Positions 22,962-34,587 of a stretch of DNA of 64,000 nucleotides are shown here, in pieces. The notes below the pieces were generated by a model. The model saw only the letters and a list, made by a program, of their open reading frames with translations. It had not been told where the DNA came from and did not search any database. Both the position numbers and the translations under genes were made by a program. The stretch is from positions 994,501-1,058,500 of the forward strand of contig OY848929.1 of the NCBI GenBank assembly GCA_963693285.1, given 5' to 3'. This stretch comes from Xestospongia muta. Taxonomy: Eukaryota; Porifera; Demospongiae; Haplosclerida; Petrosiidae. The stretch's first letter is position 1. Every line of letters starts with the position of its first letter.

Positions 22962-24519
22962 GTGGAGACTTCCGACCATGCTCGTCTAAAGAGTGCTATT
23001 TCTATGAACAATGAATTTAGAGTAAGTTATGATCAAGCCATCTCAATTTATTGTTTATTTGATACATTATTAGGTTGAGAGAGGTGATCCTAATAGTGAG
23101 GCTATGTTGTTTAGTGTCCCTGACTTTATTGGATTTGCTTGTCGTGAAGTTGGTAAGTGTCAGTATAGAGTTATTATAAACTATGTACAGTGTGTTTGTT
23201 AATGATATGAGATTGAATTACAAAATATGGAGTATTCTATTTTATTTGTAATTTCATATCCACTTACTTGCAATGTTATAATTCAAACATGATATTTTAT
23301 TTCTGTTTCTAAGATTAAAGGCAAAGTTACCTCCGTTTCATTTGAATAGTTTCATAAACGTTCTGCTGATATTACAGCTGCTGTGTTTGGCAAGGATGCA
23401 GATGGAACAGTTCACACTGAAGTAGTATTCCCAGCAAATAGTCTTGTAAGTTTTACTAGTGTAATAGTACTTTGTCTGCCTATGTACTAGGTTTGTCTAG
23501 ACACTACGTTCTTAAACCAACCAATACATGATCCTACAGAAACAGTAGGTATTAAGTCCTAATTAGACTACCGCTAGTGTTTTATGTGTAACTTAACTAA
23601 CAACATGACCTCCTTAACTCTAATTACATTTAATTTAATTATAACTTGAATTATGTAACAATGTTTCATATTAGATCTATTGAGTGTTCTGCTCAACATG
23701 AAGCTTTGAGAACTGAACAAAAAGCTAAAGGTAAACTTGAGAGACAGAAATTACAAAATGAGAAGGTGACCAATAATACATAATACATACCTTGTTTATG
23801 ATAGTCATTGAGTGATATATCAATCATTATATTACACATTGACTGAGAACATCTCAATAAAAGAAAAGGGCATAAGGAGCTCTCCTTTTCTTTATATTAT
23901 CTGTAAACAAATTACTGAAAGCAGTACACATAGTTATATTGATGGTAGTATCAATACTTTGATATGACATAATAGTGTAAATATTGACTCATTTACTGTG
24001 ACATCAGTACCTGTATAGATTGTTGCCACAAATGTTTACATGTACCATCTAAATGAGTGGGTTAAATTGTAGTAATTCAATTTTTAGTCATATTTGGGAT
24101 GTAGTTTGAACCAAGACTCTTCAAACTTTTTTGGGCTATAGTATGCACCCAGAAAATCATTTTTAAGTATCATTGTCACTATTATATTGTAGGAAGTCAT
24201 ATACGTAAAGCTGATCTTAGTTTAGCTGTGGATATACCTAGGGGTCAATCAACCAGGACAAAGGAATAGTTTTCTATTCATTTGTAATAATAATATGTTA
24301 TAAGACCTAACACCTGTGTACTTATATACAATTGTATTGTAATACTGGTAATGTAATATAAACAATGTTAAACAGCTGTAATGCTACTCACTTATGACAG
24401 TCATTGTACAATATCTATAATAATTTTAATTTCCTTCTTTTTGTTAGATATATCCCTAGTCCACAGCCATATCTGTTAAAGCATTTGAAGTTGATTCCAC
24501 TTGTAGAGGAGATATTGAG
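22962..24519 (+). pseudogene. MVP-like: MVP unit F (3' block) joined to a new N-terminal block
   Basis: Exons 22,962-23,021 (VETSDHARLKSAISMNNEFR) and 23,074-23,152 (VERGDPNSEAMLFSVPDFIG then FACREV) are intact and in phase. The next exon (23,314-23,445) has lost its TATAG acceptor and ASK start and has TAG in place of the Gln codon of FEQFHK. Exon 23,675-23,765 is open (SIECSAQHEALRTEQKAKGK then LERQKLQNEK), the MVP cap helix. At 24,193-24,269 a chimera follows: a cap-type acceptor runs into an N-terminal-type exon (ADLSLAVDIPRGQS) that ends in TAG. Exon 24,460-24,519 (STAISVKAFEVDSTCRGDIE) resembles the MVP repeat-2 stretch NTALHLKALLDFEDKDGDKV. Confidence 0.74.
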
Positions 24520-25033
24520 GTAAGACCACAATAATAATGATCTGTTGATACATCATTATTGTGGAAGGATGGTAAGAGAACCAACTAAGTAGTCCCATAG
24601 CCTACTATATTGTCTTTTGTAAGAGTTGTTTGTTTCCTAGTTAAGAGCTAGAGTTCATATGCCATTATATTGGAAGCTGATTAGAGGACATTGTGCACAT
24701 GTCATGACACATCACGAATACAATTAAAAGTTCAACCTCACCTCAACTCCATGCAAAAGTCTTCAAGCAGACTAGTAAGTCTCTCTTAACCATAAAAGTT
24801 ATAAGCCTATTGATGAGTGGTATAGGCAAAAATGAGGTCTTACAAAATTCAAGCTTTGCTAAGTTTTTATCAGCTTGGTAGTACATTTTCCTTCTTTGCT
24901 TTGATGTTTTTATGAAGATGCCTTGCAATTCTTAATGTGTTGATTAGTTTTATGACTATTTGTTTACATTTAGTCATGAGTTAACCAGGTGGTATGTAGC
25001 CTCCAACTAATCTTTGTGGTATAAAATATCTAG
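23520..25033. repeat. Segmental duplication block, copy 1
   Basis: This 1.5-kb block is nearly identical to 29,290-30,765. It includes a RSIE exon, the chimeric N-terminal exon and the STAISVKAFE exon. The copies diverge abruptly after TCTTTGTGGTATAAAATAT. Confidence 0.85.
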
Positions 25034-25362
25034 GAATAATATGTTGCTGTGAGCAAGGATGGTCTAGTAGGGTGGAGCATACTAGTATTCATATCACACA
25101 TTCTAAAGTCTTGTAGCTATAAAACACTTCCAAGTGGCAAACAAATAAAAGAAAGTGAGACTTCCTACAATAATGCATGACTTGAAATAAATGATTACCT
25201 CCCTGCTGGAAGCAAATTCATGACTAGTAATATAATGATTAATGATTACCTCCCATTTGATAAAATTCAGAATCCATATTGTTATGTTAATACTTGGTTT
25301 ACAATGCTAGTTCTTGCTAGTTTTCTATTCTATTTGTTATTTAATAGCCACTTACTTAAAAG

Positions 25363-27633
25363 CTAAAGGTGAACTTGAGAGACAGAAATTACAAAATGAG
25401 AAGGTCAGTTTGTGATACAATAGATATACCAATTTAGTAGTATATATATGTTTGTTGCCATAGTAGAAATGTTGGAATGATAAGGTTTGTTGATTTGTAG
25501 CTATCAATTTAAATGACCTCATTTAACACTGAGTTACTATAAATAGCCACTATTACCATATCAAAACACACCATGTTGTCATGGTGGGACTGTTGGATGT
25601 GATGCTAAGATAATTCAATTTTAAGTGTGGCACTATTTTTGGGATATAATTTGTCATAGCAATTCATATTAAGCATTTTCATCTTTTGTTCTTATTATAT
25701 CAAGGAAGTTGAAAAAGCTAGAAATGTTTTCTAGAACTGCAGTGCCAACAGAATTTGCACGTCATCTTCAGTCACTTTGAGAATTCTACATTATGACAAA
25801 AACTATACAGGCTCTCTCTCTCTCTAACATATCATATGACTGTAATGATATAACATATATGAGGTATAATTCTCTTTGTTTGACAAATAACAATAATGGA
25901 TATATTGTAAGGAAAGTAGTATGTAATTGGTTGTGATAACTCATGAACAATGTATTCATTCCATAGTTATCTGACAGATGCATTCATTTCATAGTTATCT
26001 GACAGATGCATTCATTTCATAGTTGACTTGTTAAGTTTTAGTCCTATCCATAGTTGAGATAACAGTGTAGCCACTTCCTGATCAATTGAGCTTGTGATAT
26101 GGGAAACAATAACTTTATTGAGACTTATGTTTGCTTACCTTTTGTTTTTGTTTTTCTCTGGGAAAGTGTTGGTGTTGGAGATGAGAGTATTAGAAAGATT
26201 GCCTATTTTGACAGTGCTAAAGATCCCTCCATTTTCAAAGAAATGTAAGTTATAGCACAATCTCCATGAACTTTATTACATTACCAACATCATCAACTTA
26301 TATTAAACAAATATGATACTCTTTGTATTGTCTCTTAATTGCTAATGTGTTAGCAGTATATCCCTTTGATTTTAAGGCTGTACTAGTGGGGATACATGAC
26401 CATCATGCTACAATACATGTACTTGTATTGTGATAACCAAAGAGGTCTGTCTATCACAGCACAAGTACATATAGTTTCACATATTTCTCCTAACATTGCA
26501 AAACCTATTTCAAAAAATTAACATTAGTTTATGTTCAATTTTATTCACAAGTGTTGCTTATACTATAAGATACTATACCACGCTACTGTTTTGTAAACAG
26601 ATAGATGTCTCACACAACATGACAGTCAGTCAGACAAACAGACAGACAGATATGTGTAATATATCATTGTGATTCTAAGACCAGCCTATTTTTGTGTAAC
26701 ATGAAATATATAGAGCAATCAGATGTGTAAGATACCCATTTTTCACATTATAGACTCAAGACAAAATTTGTGTTGTGTCCAGTGGTTGTCCTAGCAACTT
26801 TGGAGTTCAAGTAAGTGATTAACACTATGTCATATGCTCTACAATTAATGTAGTTACATAAAAGCCCTAATTAACTAATTTAATTAACCAGTACAATGGG
26901 GGAGTCAGTTCATGGCAATTATTCAAAAGTATACTGTTGAGTTTCTTGTTATGATATCACCTTATGAGTTAAACAGGTGTATCTGTGTATCAAATATCAA
27001 ACATTCTCATCCTAGCCCTAGTAGGATATAGGGCAGTACCAGTTTGTCTTGTCTTGACTAAGAAACAGCTGGGAGTTGGAGGTGTCACCCAAATTATAAC
27101 GTTATGACACACCTTATCAATTAAGCAAATATCACATGTATGGCTACATAACTGGCAAAGGAAGTAAATATACCACAACAGTGAAGAAACCACCTTGTGT
27201 AAACTTATGCAAGGAGGTTTTCAACAGTTGATGTGTGATATGATGTGACATGATAACGTTTACTCTATTCATAAATGGATCAAATTACAGTAAAGTCATA
27301 AAGTCAAATTACATCATCTTGTGAAAAGATACATATCCTTAAATGGATTGTTTTTTAGGATTCTCATTAGTAACCTTACACTGTAATCAAGAAAATATTT
27401 GTCTGATAAAATATTATTTTACAATTTTTAGGTAGATAAACTATATTGAGTGAGACCAGACCTAGTTGTATTAGTACCTCATGAAAACTTCATTATCCTT
27501 AGTCTAGTGGTAAGTTAGTAGTATATGAGATAATCTCTAATATTTACTGTTGTAGCTGGAAAATCAAACAAAGAAAATGACTTGAAAACATTCTGTCTGT
27601 TCTTAGGACCTGATTTTATAACAGTATATTACT
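25363..27633 (+). pseudogene. MVP-like: MVP unit G, fragmentary
   Basis: In order: a partial cap exon at 25,363-25,403 (KGELERQKLQNEK); a cap exon from 25,705 (EVEKAR then LELQ one base out of frame); 26,162-26,244 (VGVGDESIRKIAYFDSAKDP, acceptor CAG changed to CTG); 26,754-26,810, open (TQDKICVVSSGCPSNFGVQ); 27,453-27,509 (VVLVPHENFIILSL, one base missing before the donor); and 27,556-27,633 (AGKSNKENDLKTFCLFLGPD, two bases missing near the end). Nested gene copy 5 follows in the next intron. Several independent frame breaks show that this copy is dead as MVP. Confidence 0.72.
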
Positions 27634-27954
27634 GTAAGTATCTCACAGTTTGTATTAATAGTATTCAGAATTTAAGAAATATTGATTGTTATTACATAAC
27701 ACACAGCATCAATCAATTAATATAGTAAATTTTCTAATACAGGAATAAACTTGAGTGATAAATGAACGATGGGTTACATAACAATAACAACAACATAACA
27801 GCTAGCAATAACAATATTAATAAGTGGGAGATGATAATAAAGGCTCACAATAAAGAACAACAATTAATTGAGAAATTAAATCATGTACAAAATCATAACA
27901 ACCAGCATATACAACATTATACTGAGTCACACAGTCATCAGTCATGGTACTTGG

Positions 27955-28453
27955 TCAGTCATCAGCTGGTGGAGGGTATTCTTTACCTCCTATGACAGCC
28001 ACTGCTTTCCCTTTATTTGTTGAACATTGGATAGATTCCTGAATAAGAGCATCCTCTGACATCTGCTCTGTGCAAACTACAACTATAGAAAATATAAAGT
28101 AATATAACGTGAAGGAATGGAAGGGAGGAGACATGAATGCACAAGATGGTTGTTGTGGCATGTTACAAGATGAAAAAATGGATATTTGGTTGTTGGGGTG
28201 ACCTACCTACAACGACTAGCTGATTATAGGGGTACTGACCAAACATACCATATTGATCTAAAGATTCTTCAACTGGAGCGCTCATGTTTGGAGGTCGAGG
28301 TTGCAACAATTGCAACACAGCTCTAATTAAAAAAACGAGTATAATAGCGACTAGTCCTGCAACTATCATCATGTTTGCTGCATACGAATTAGTATAAGTG
28401 AGGATTATACCAGACGAATTTGTGGTGTGCGAACTAATACTGCACTTTTCCAT
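27955..28453 (-). pseudogene. Nested antisense membrane protein, copy 5 (type I, two frame breaks)
   Basis: It starts MEKCSISSHTTNSSGIILTY at 28,453, with the hydrophobic segment MMIVAGLVAIILVFLI and PPNMSAPVEESLDQYGMF. It breaks at PNIHFFIL because one base is missing relative to copy 4. The downstream frame (27,955-28,161) keeps the second membrane segment and ESIQCSTNKGKAVAVIGGKE with YPPPADD, and also carries the eight-base insertion shared with copies 2 and 4. This is the most clearly broken of the type I copies. Confidence 0.6.
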
Positions 28454-28499
28454 TGACTTGTATATCTGATGATTTTAATCTCTTTTAACTTACAAAGTG

Positions 28500-28700
28500 T
28501 GGCGATCTTGGATCAACACTGACAGGGAGCTCGAGAGAAAAAGATGAAGTTACCAGTGTAACTGAAGCGCACACAGATACCTCGAACAGCGAGACCTGGA
28601 ACGTGAAACGAAGCTCCTTTTCTGAATTCTTCGTTTAAAGCACAGCAGTAATCAAGGATCTTCAGACGCAACAAATTTTTGTGGACTACACTAGCTGGTC
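28500..28700 (-). promoter_or_regulatory. Putative promoter/5' region of nested gene copy 5
   Basis: It contains GCGAGACCTGGAACGTGAAA, AGCGCACACAGATACCTCGA and CAGCAGTAATCAAGGATCTT, shared with the regions upstream of copies 1 and 4. Only one repeat unit is present here, in contrast to the array at 22.1 kb. Confidence 0.42.
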
Positions 28701-28749
28701 GCGCCCGACCTTTTTATATTTATACAATCCAGGCCCACGCATAAGTAGG

Positions 28750-30247
28750 TGTTCCCAGCAAATAATTTTGTAAGTTTTATTACTTTAATAGTGCTTTGCT
28801 TGGCAATATACTAGGTTTCTATAGATACTACATACATTCTTTGAGTAATCAATACATTTTATTACTCAATACATGTTATTACATAAGCAATAAATCTTAT
28901 TGGTTAATTTAATTGTTATGTAATTATAAATGAAGAATATAGTAGACTATAGGAAATGACATCCATAATCAAATATCTCTCTTTCTCTCTCATATTCATA
29001 TAGGTGATTACAAATGTTGATATACAAAGTATAGAACCAGTTGATTATAATATGAGGGATTCCCTATCTAAATCATATCTAAATCAGTTCAAATGGCTAT
29101 TGAAATTGCCACCAATTAAGTGGAATATAGTCTATATTAATGTCAACTATTGTTAACAACATCAACATTAATGTATCACCTTCAATAAGTACATTGTCAC
29201 ATTCTCCTCTAGCTAGTGATATGATTACACATCTTTTGTTGCTCTAATTTGAAATCAACCAATAGATCTGAAGTGACTATCTGTGGTTAGATACAAAAAC
29301 AGTGGGCATTAAGTCCTAATTAGACTACCACAAATGTTTTATGTGTAACTTAATTAACATGGCCTCCATAACTCTAATTACATTGTTAATCTAATAATTA
29401 ACTTGAAATATATAACAATATATTTCATTAGATCTATTGAACGTTTGAGGACTGAACAAAAAGCTAAAGGTGAACTTGAGAGACAGAAATTACAAAATGA
29501 GAAGGTGACCAATAATACATAACACATACCTTGTTTATGATAGTCATTGAATGATATATCAATCATTATATTACACATTGACTAAAAACATCTCAATAAA
29601 AGAAAAAGGCACAGGGAGCTCTCCTTTTCTTTATATTATCTGTAAACAAATTACTGAAAGCAGTACACATAGTTATATTGATGGTAGTATCAATACTTTG
29701 ATATGACATAATAGTGTAAATATTGACTCATTTACTGTGACATCAGTACCTGTATCCATTGTTCTCACAAGTGTTTACATTGAATGTACCCTCTAAATGA
29801 GTGGGTTAAATTATAATAATTCATTTTTAGTCATCTTTGGGATGTAGTTTGAACCAGGATTCTTCAAATTATTTTGGGCTATAGTATGCACCCAGAAAAT
29901 CATTTTTAAATATCATTGTCACTATTATATTGTAGGAAGTCATATATGTAAATCTGATCTTAGTTTAGCTGTGGATATACCTAGGGGACAATCAACCAGG
30001 ACAAAGGAATAGTTTTCTATTCATTTGTAATAATAATATGTCGTGAGACCTAACACCTGTGTACTTGTAATACTGGTAATGTAATGTAAACAATGTTAAA
30101 CAGCTGTAATGCTACTCACTTATGACAGTCATTGTACAATATCTATAATAATTTTAATTTCCTTCTTTTTGTTAGATATATCCCTAGTCCACAGCCATAT
30201 CTGTTAAAGCATTTGAAGTTGATTCCACTTGTAGAGGAGATATTGAG
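28750..30247 (+). pseudogene. MVP-like: MVP cap-helix fragments with new N-terminal block
   Basis: Near 28,750-28,769 only the end of a shoulder exon remains (VFPANNF). Exon 29,004 to about 29,120 reads VITNVDIQSIEPVDYNMRDS, the MVP cap start (vertebrate [20 protein letters not shown]). After SLSKS an 11-bp tandem duplication (TATCTAAATCA) shifts the frame away from VQMAIEIAT. Exon 29,432-29,504 is open but 18 bases shorter than at 23,675. The chimeric exon (from 29,940) and STAISVKAFE exon (30,188-30,247) repeat the block at 24.2-24.5 kb. Confidence 0.72.
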
Positions 30248-30765
30248 GTAAGACCACGATAATAATGATCCGTTGATACATCATTATTGTGGAAGGATGG
30301 TAAGAGAACCAACTAAGTAGTCCCATAGCCTACTATATTGTCTTTTGTAAGAGTTGTTTGTTTCCTAGTAAGGAGTTAGAGTTCATATGCCATTATATTG
30401 GAAGCTGATTGGAGGACATTGTGCACATGTGATGACACATCACAAATACAATTAAAAGTTCAACCTCACCTCAACTCCATACAAAATTCTTCATGCAGAC
30501 TAGTAAGTCTTTCTTAACCATAAAAGGTTATAAGCCTATTGATGAGTGGTATAGGCAAAAATGAGGTCTTACAAAATTCAAGCTTTGCTAAGTTTTTATC
30601 AGCTTGGTAGTACATTTTCCTTCTTTGCTTTGATGTTTTTATGAAGATGCCTTGCAATTCTTAATGTGTTGATTAGTTTTATGACTATTTGTTTACACTT
30701 AGTCATGAGTTAACCAGGTGGTATGTAGCCTCCAACTAATCTTTGTGGTATAAAATATGTAGGCT
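29290..30765. repeat. Segmental duplication block, copy 2
   Basis: This is the second copy of the block at 23,520-25,033. A further duplicated stretch, about 31,240-32,270 against 26,390-27,420, shows that a larger unit was duplicated and that its middle part later differed. Confidence 0.85.
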
Positions 30766-30883
30766 CATGTTAGTTGTTTCTAGACTGGCAAAGGAAGTAA
30801 ATTAACTAATAATAGTTATAACTATTACTGCAGGCAAGTTCATTATATTATAGTGAAATTCATACATCATTTATCATTTCTAG

Positions 30884-31090
30884 GCTCTTGCCTTTCATTG
30901 AACCTTGGCTATCATGGATGTTGTGATTATTCATTGACATTTATATGTATTGATAATGGCTGCTATTGTGATAGACTTTGTCATATCCAAGGAGATTGTT
31001 GTAGTGACATTGCTAGTATTGGTTGTCACCCTGTTGGTATTACAACAGAGTCATATACACCAATCACCTCTCTGGTCACTTCAACTAATA
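30884..31090 (+). CDS. Exon encoding a somatomedin-B-like cysteine domain
   Basis: After the acceptor TTTCTAG the frame reads GSCLSLNLGYHGCCDYSLTF, then ICIDNGCYCDRLCHIQGDCC and SDIASIGCHP. The spacing CxCDxxCxxxxxCC..C is the signature of somatomedin-B domains, small disulfide-knotted extracellular modules; two extra cysteines are present. A possible donor is ATA|GTAATA at 31,091. Neither the upstream exon nor the rest of the gene is visible. It lies in a stretch that separates the two copies of a duplicated array block, so it is either an inserted exon of another gene or a captured fragment. It may be expressed or may be a relic. Confidence 0.55.
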
Positions 31091-31210
31091 GTAATAGTTA
31101 TAGTATAAAATCATGGACCTTACATGACTATATTATTTATTGTCTGTTATATCTACTATACTAATAGAGTATCATTGTTATAGTAATGTACTTATGTACA
31201 CATATTGTAT

Positions 31211-31247
31211 TATGTACTTGTGCTGTCTATCACAGCACAAGTACATA
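31211..31247. other. Short hairpin
   Basis: TATGTACTTGTGCTGT and ACAGCACAAGTACATA form a perfect 16-bp stem with a five-base loop. The right arm is repeated again at about 31,266. Confidence 0.7.
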
Positions 31248-31566
31248 TTAAAGAGGTCTGTCTATCACAGCACAAGTACATATAGTCTCACATATTTCTC
31301 CTAACATTGCAAAACCTATTTCAAAAAATTAACATTAGTTTATGTTCAATTTTATTCACAAGTGTTGCTTATACTATAAGATACTATACCACACTACTGC
31401 TTTGTAAACAGATTGCAATGTCTCACACAACATGACAGTCAGTCAGACAAACAGACAGACAGATATGTGTAATATATCATTGTGATTCTAAGACCAGCCT
31501 ATTTTTGTGTGACATGAAATATATAGAGCAATCAGATTTGTAAGATACCCATTTTTCACATTATAG

Positions 31567-33066
31567 ACTCAAGACAAAATTTGTGTTGTGTCCAGTGGTT
31601 GTCCTAGCAACTTTGGAGTTCAAGTAAGTGATTAACACTTATGTCATATGCTCTACAATTAATGTAGTTACATAAAAGCCCTAATTAACTAATTTAATCA
31701 ACCAGTACAATGGGGGAGTCAGTTCGGGGCAATTATTCAAAAATGCACTATTTGAGCTTCTCACCTTATGAGTTAAGCAGATGTATCTGTGTATCAAATA
31801 TCAAGCATTCTCATCCTAGTCCTAGTAGGATGTAGGACAGTACCAGTTTATCTTGTCTTGACTAAGAAACAGCTGGGAGCTAGAGGTGTCACCCAAATTA
31901 TAACGTTATGACGCACCTCATCAATTAAGCAAATATCACTTTATGGCTTACATAAGCGGCTCATGTTAGTTGTTTGTAGACTGGCAAAGGAAGTAAATAT
32001 ACCACAACAGTAAAGAAACCACCTTGTGTAAGCGTATGCAAGGAGGTCTTCAACAGTTGAAGTGTGATATGATATGACATTGATAACACTCTATTCATAA
32101 ATGGGTCAAATTACAGTAAGTCATAAAGTCAAATTACAACATCTTGTGAAAAGATACATGGCCTTAAGTGGGTTGTTTTTTAGTATTCTTATTAGTAACC
32201 TTACACTGTAATCAAGTAAATATTTGTCTGATAAAATATTATTTTACAATTTTTAGGTAAATAAACTATATTGAGACCAGACCTAGTTCTATTAGTACCT
32301 CATGAAAACTTTATTGTCCTCAGTCTTAGTGGTAAGTTAGTAGTTTATAACGAGATAATCTCTCTCGTGTTTACTGTTGTATAATTAATTCATAATGACA
32401 TTGACAGGTGAAAGTTCTCTCAGTTTGACCAATGCTCTGAGACTGGCTGTAGTCCTCCCTCTCGAGTACATAATTTGGCAAAATCAATTGGTTCTCATGG
32501 GAGGCACTGAGTTATTATAATGGAACTGATCTACCGTATTATGTAAGTAAATCATCAGATCATTGATAATAGAGTAATAAATACCTTCGTTACTCTATTA
32601 TCAATGATCATACACAAATATATAGGTATATGTTGTTATCTGTTTTCCAAACATTAGCCTAAATCTGTATTTCAGTAGTAATAAATTTCCTGTCTCTTTA
32701 CCTAAGGCAGAGGAAGGGATAATAATGTTGTGTCATCATGTCAGCTTTCAAAGTTACCAGGATACAATATGATTATACTGGGTTGTATATAAAACCACTG
32801 GGCTGGGTATACAAGAGGAAAAGTAACTGTTTTGAAAACATATACCTTGAGGCTGTTTTTGATTATTATAGTAATTACCCATTGTAATTGTTATAAGGTG
32901 GATGTGACATTTTAATTAAATGTTCTTTTAGAATGTTAATTGTCAATAACAGCTCATGTCTACAAGTAAATTTTGATATAGTAGCAATAATTACTTAAGA
33001 TATATGTTGTAGGTTGAAATGAGAACTCTGGAAAGTATGAATAGTTATGTCAAAACAAATAAATGG
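31567..33066 (+). pseudogene. MVP-like: MVP unit H (5' block)
   Basis: Exon 31,567-31,623 is open (TQDKICVVSSGCPSNFGVQ), identical in protein to 26,754-26,810. Exon about 32,276-32,331 (LVLLVPHENFIVLSLS) ends at a good GTAAGT donor, but the AGKPK exon that should follow is replaced by unrelated sequence. A possible coding remnant with cysteines lies at 32,408-32,510 (FDQCSETGCSPPSRVHNL) and I cannot identify it. At 33,013-33,066 VEMRTLESMNSYVKTNKW resembles the MVP segment ending EGIYV.D.KTGK; this exon should come before, not after, the others. Confidence 0.62.
32558..32609. other. Conserved hairpin, copy 2 of 3
   Basis: GATCATTGATAATAGAGTAA pairs perfectly with TTACTCTATTATCAATGATC around a 12-base loop. 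Copies lie at 38,862-38,912 (one change, G-U compatible) and 19,927-19,978 (degraded). Confidence 0.75.
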
Positions 33067-33324
33067 TTTGTCATTGTTAGCGTGTTTTGGCTTGATATGA
33101 GAAGTAGAGAGAAATGAGTAGGAGTATAGTAAATATAAGACATATATGTCAAATAGTGATCTCAAGGTTGTTGTCTTATTTAGGATTTTTCATTTGAAAG
33201 ATGTCTATCACTTGGATTATCTTGGTCATGCTTAGACCACCTTGTCATTTTCTACTATCTATCTATCTATCTTTCTATCTAGTGTAATTAGCATAGCACT
33301 CTTTGGTTTTGTGAGAGTTCTGGA

Positions 33325-33366
<42 letters not shown>

Positions 33367-34500
33367 TTTACAAAGGAGGGCAGGCAACAGGCCATTTTTC
33401 ATATTATAATGAGTTTACCTTCCATAGTGCCTTACTATTATTGTGATCATTGTTAAAATAATTGAATGTAATGTGATGTGGTTGTTATAACACAGCTTTC
33501 AAGTGGCCATACCATCTCTTATTGTATTGATATCTCAGACAAAACAACACTGTTTCTAAACTATATCTTCTTCATAGCTCACTAGTATATCATTATATCA
33601 GCAACAAAATAACTATCCATTAGCTCCCCATCCTAAATATCTCTAATGTCAATTGTTATACAATTCCCATGACAGTTGTCAAATAGGTTGCAAATAGTCA
33701 GCTGTTTATCTATCTATAGAAGAATATCAAGTAACTATTTGTCACATTCTTAGGTGTGTCCTCCATAATATACCTATTATTGTTTTGATAGGATAAGGGA
33801 TGGTGTAAGAAATAAAAGTATTATTAAAAACCTCATATCAACAATAATAGATTATTGTGTACACAAATGAATGAAAAAATAAACTTTGAGCTGTTTTTAG
33901 TTGAATTAGGTATGTGATAGAGAGTTGTGACCACACAGCAGGAATTAGTACAAAAACAGTTGATAATGAAACTATAAATTATAATGAAACTGGATAAGCT
34001 ATGTAATGTAAACTAGTGTAGTGTATTGGAAGTATATACAGATGATGTTTTAGATGTACTAAAAATTAGTAACATAACAGCTGACACTCTTTAATGTCCT
34101 ATGTACCCCAGTTGTATTATATAGTTTAATAAAACAGATAAATAACACCAACTTATACAAAATGTGTCTGTTCACCAATAACAATAACTAGGCATGAACA
34201 CTGTTCACTGTTGGTATATTGTATGCAATTCTTCTGTCTACTTCACTTGAAGAAAATCTAGAGGCTTCTCTACTTATACTAGTTTACACAATGCTTATAT
34301 TAATCAATATGTTTAAAGATAGACTGGTCTCTTTAATATGGGGATGAAGATCACTGTGTGCATATGGTGCTGTTCATTCACTTTGTCTTTTATTATTATA
34401 ACTACTCTCCATAGCTACACACATGCACAGTAGTCAATACTGTACAACTATCTAATTATATATAGCTGTACCCTTCATAATTTGTTGTTCTTGTTTTTCA
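33067..34500. other. No gene seen; short tandem repeats
   Basis: This stretch has an ATCT repeat near 33,257 and a (GT)n tract at 33,328-33,359. The rest is AT-rich with no recognised exon. Confidence 0.55.
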
Positions 34501-34503
34501 CAG

Positions 34504-34587
34504 AGAAGGTGGTGTTGGTATTAGAGATAAGAGTATTAGAAAGATTCCTTACTATGTAGTTCTAAAGACTCTATTTTCAAAGAAAAT
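34504..34587 (+). pseudogene. Array exon of the EGG..VGDE type
   Basis: After a TTTTTCACAG acceptor the sequence is similar to the exon at 26,162 (GGVGIRDKSIRKIPYYV), followed by changes and a GTAAGT donor. It is out of MVP order. See the inverted relative at 4,972-5,055. Confidence 0.5.

Noticed and set aside
12622..27995. Plus-strand frames starting MNGQLHN or MNDGLHN just beyond the 3' ends of nested copies 2 and 5
   Set aside because: The DNA is conserved, but the frame is broken at the equivalent places in copies 1 and 4. The conservation is better explained as 3' sequence of the antisense gene.
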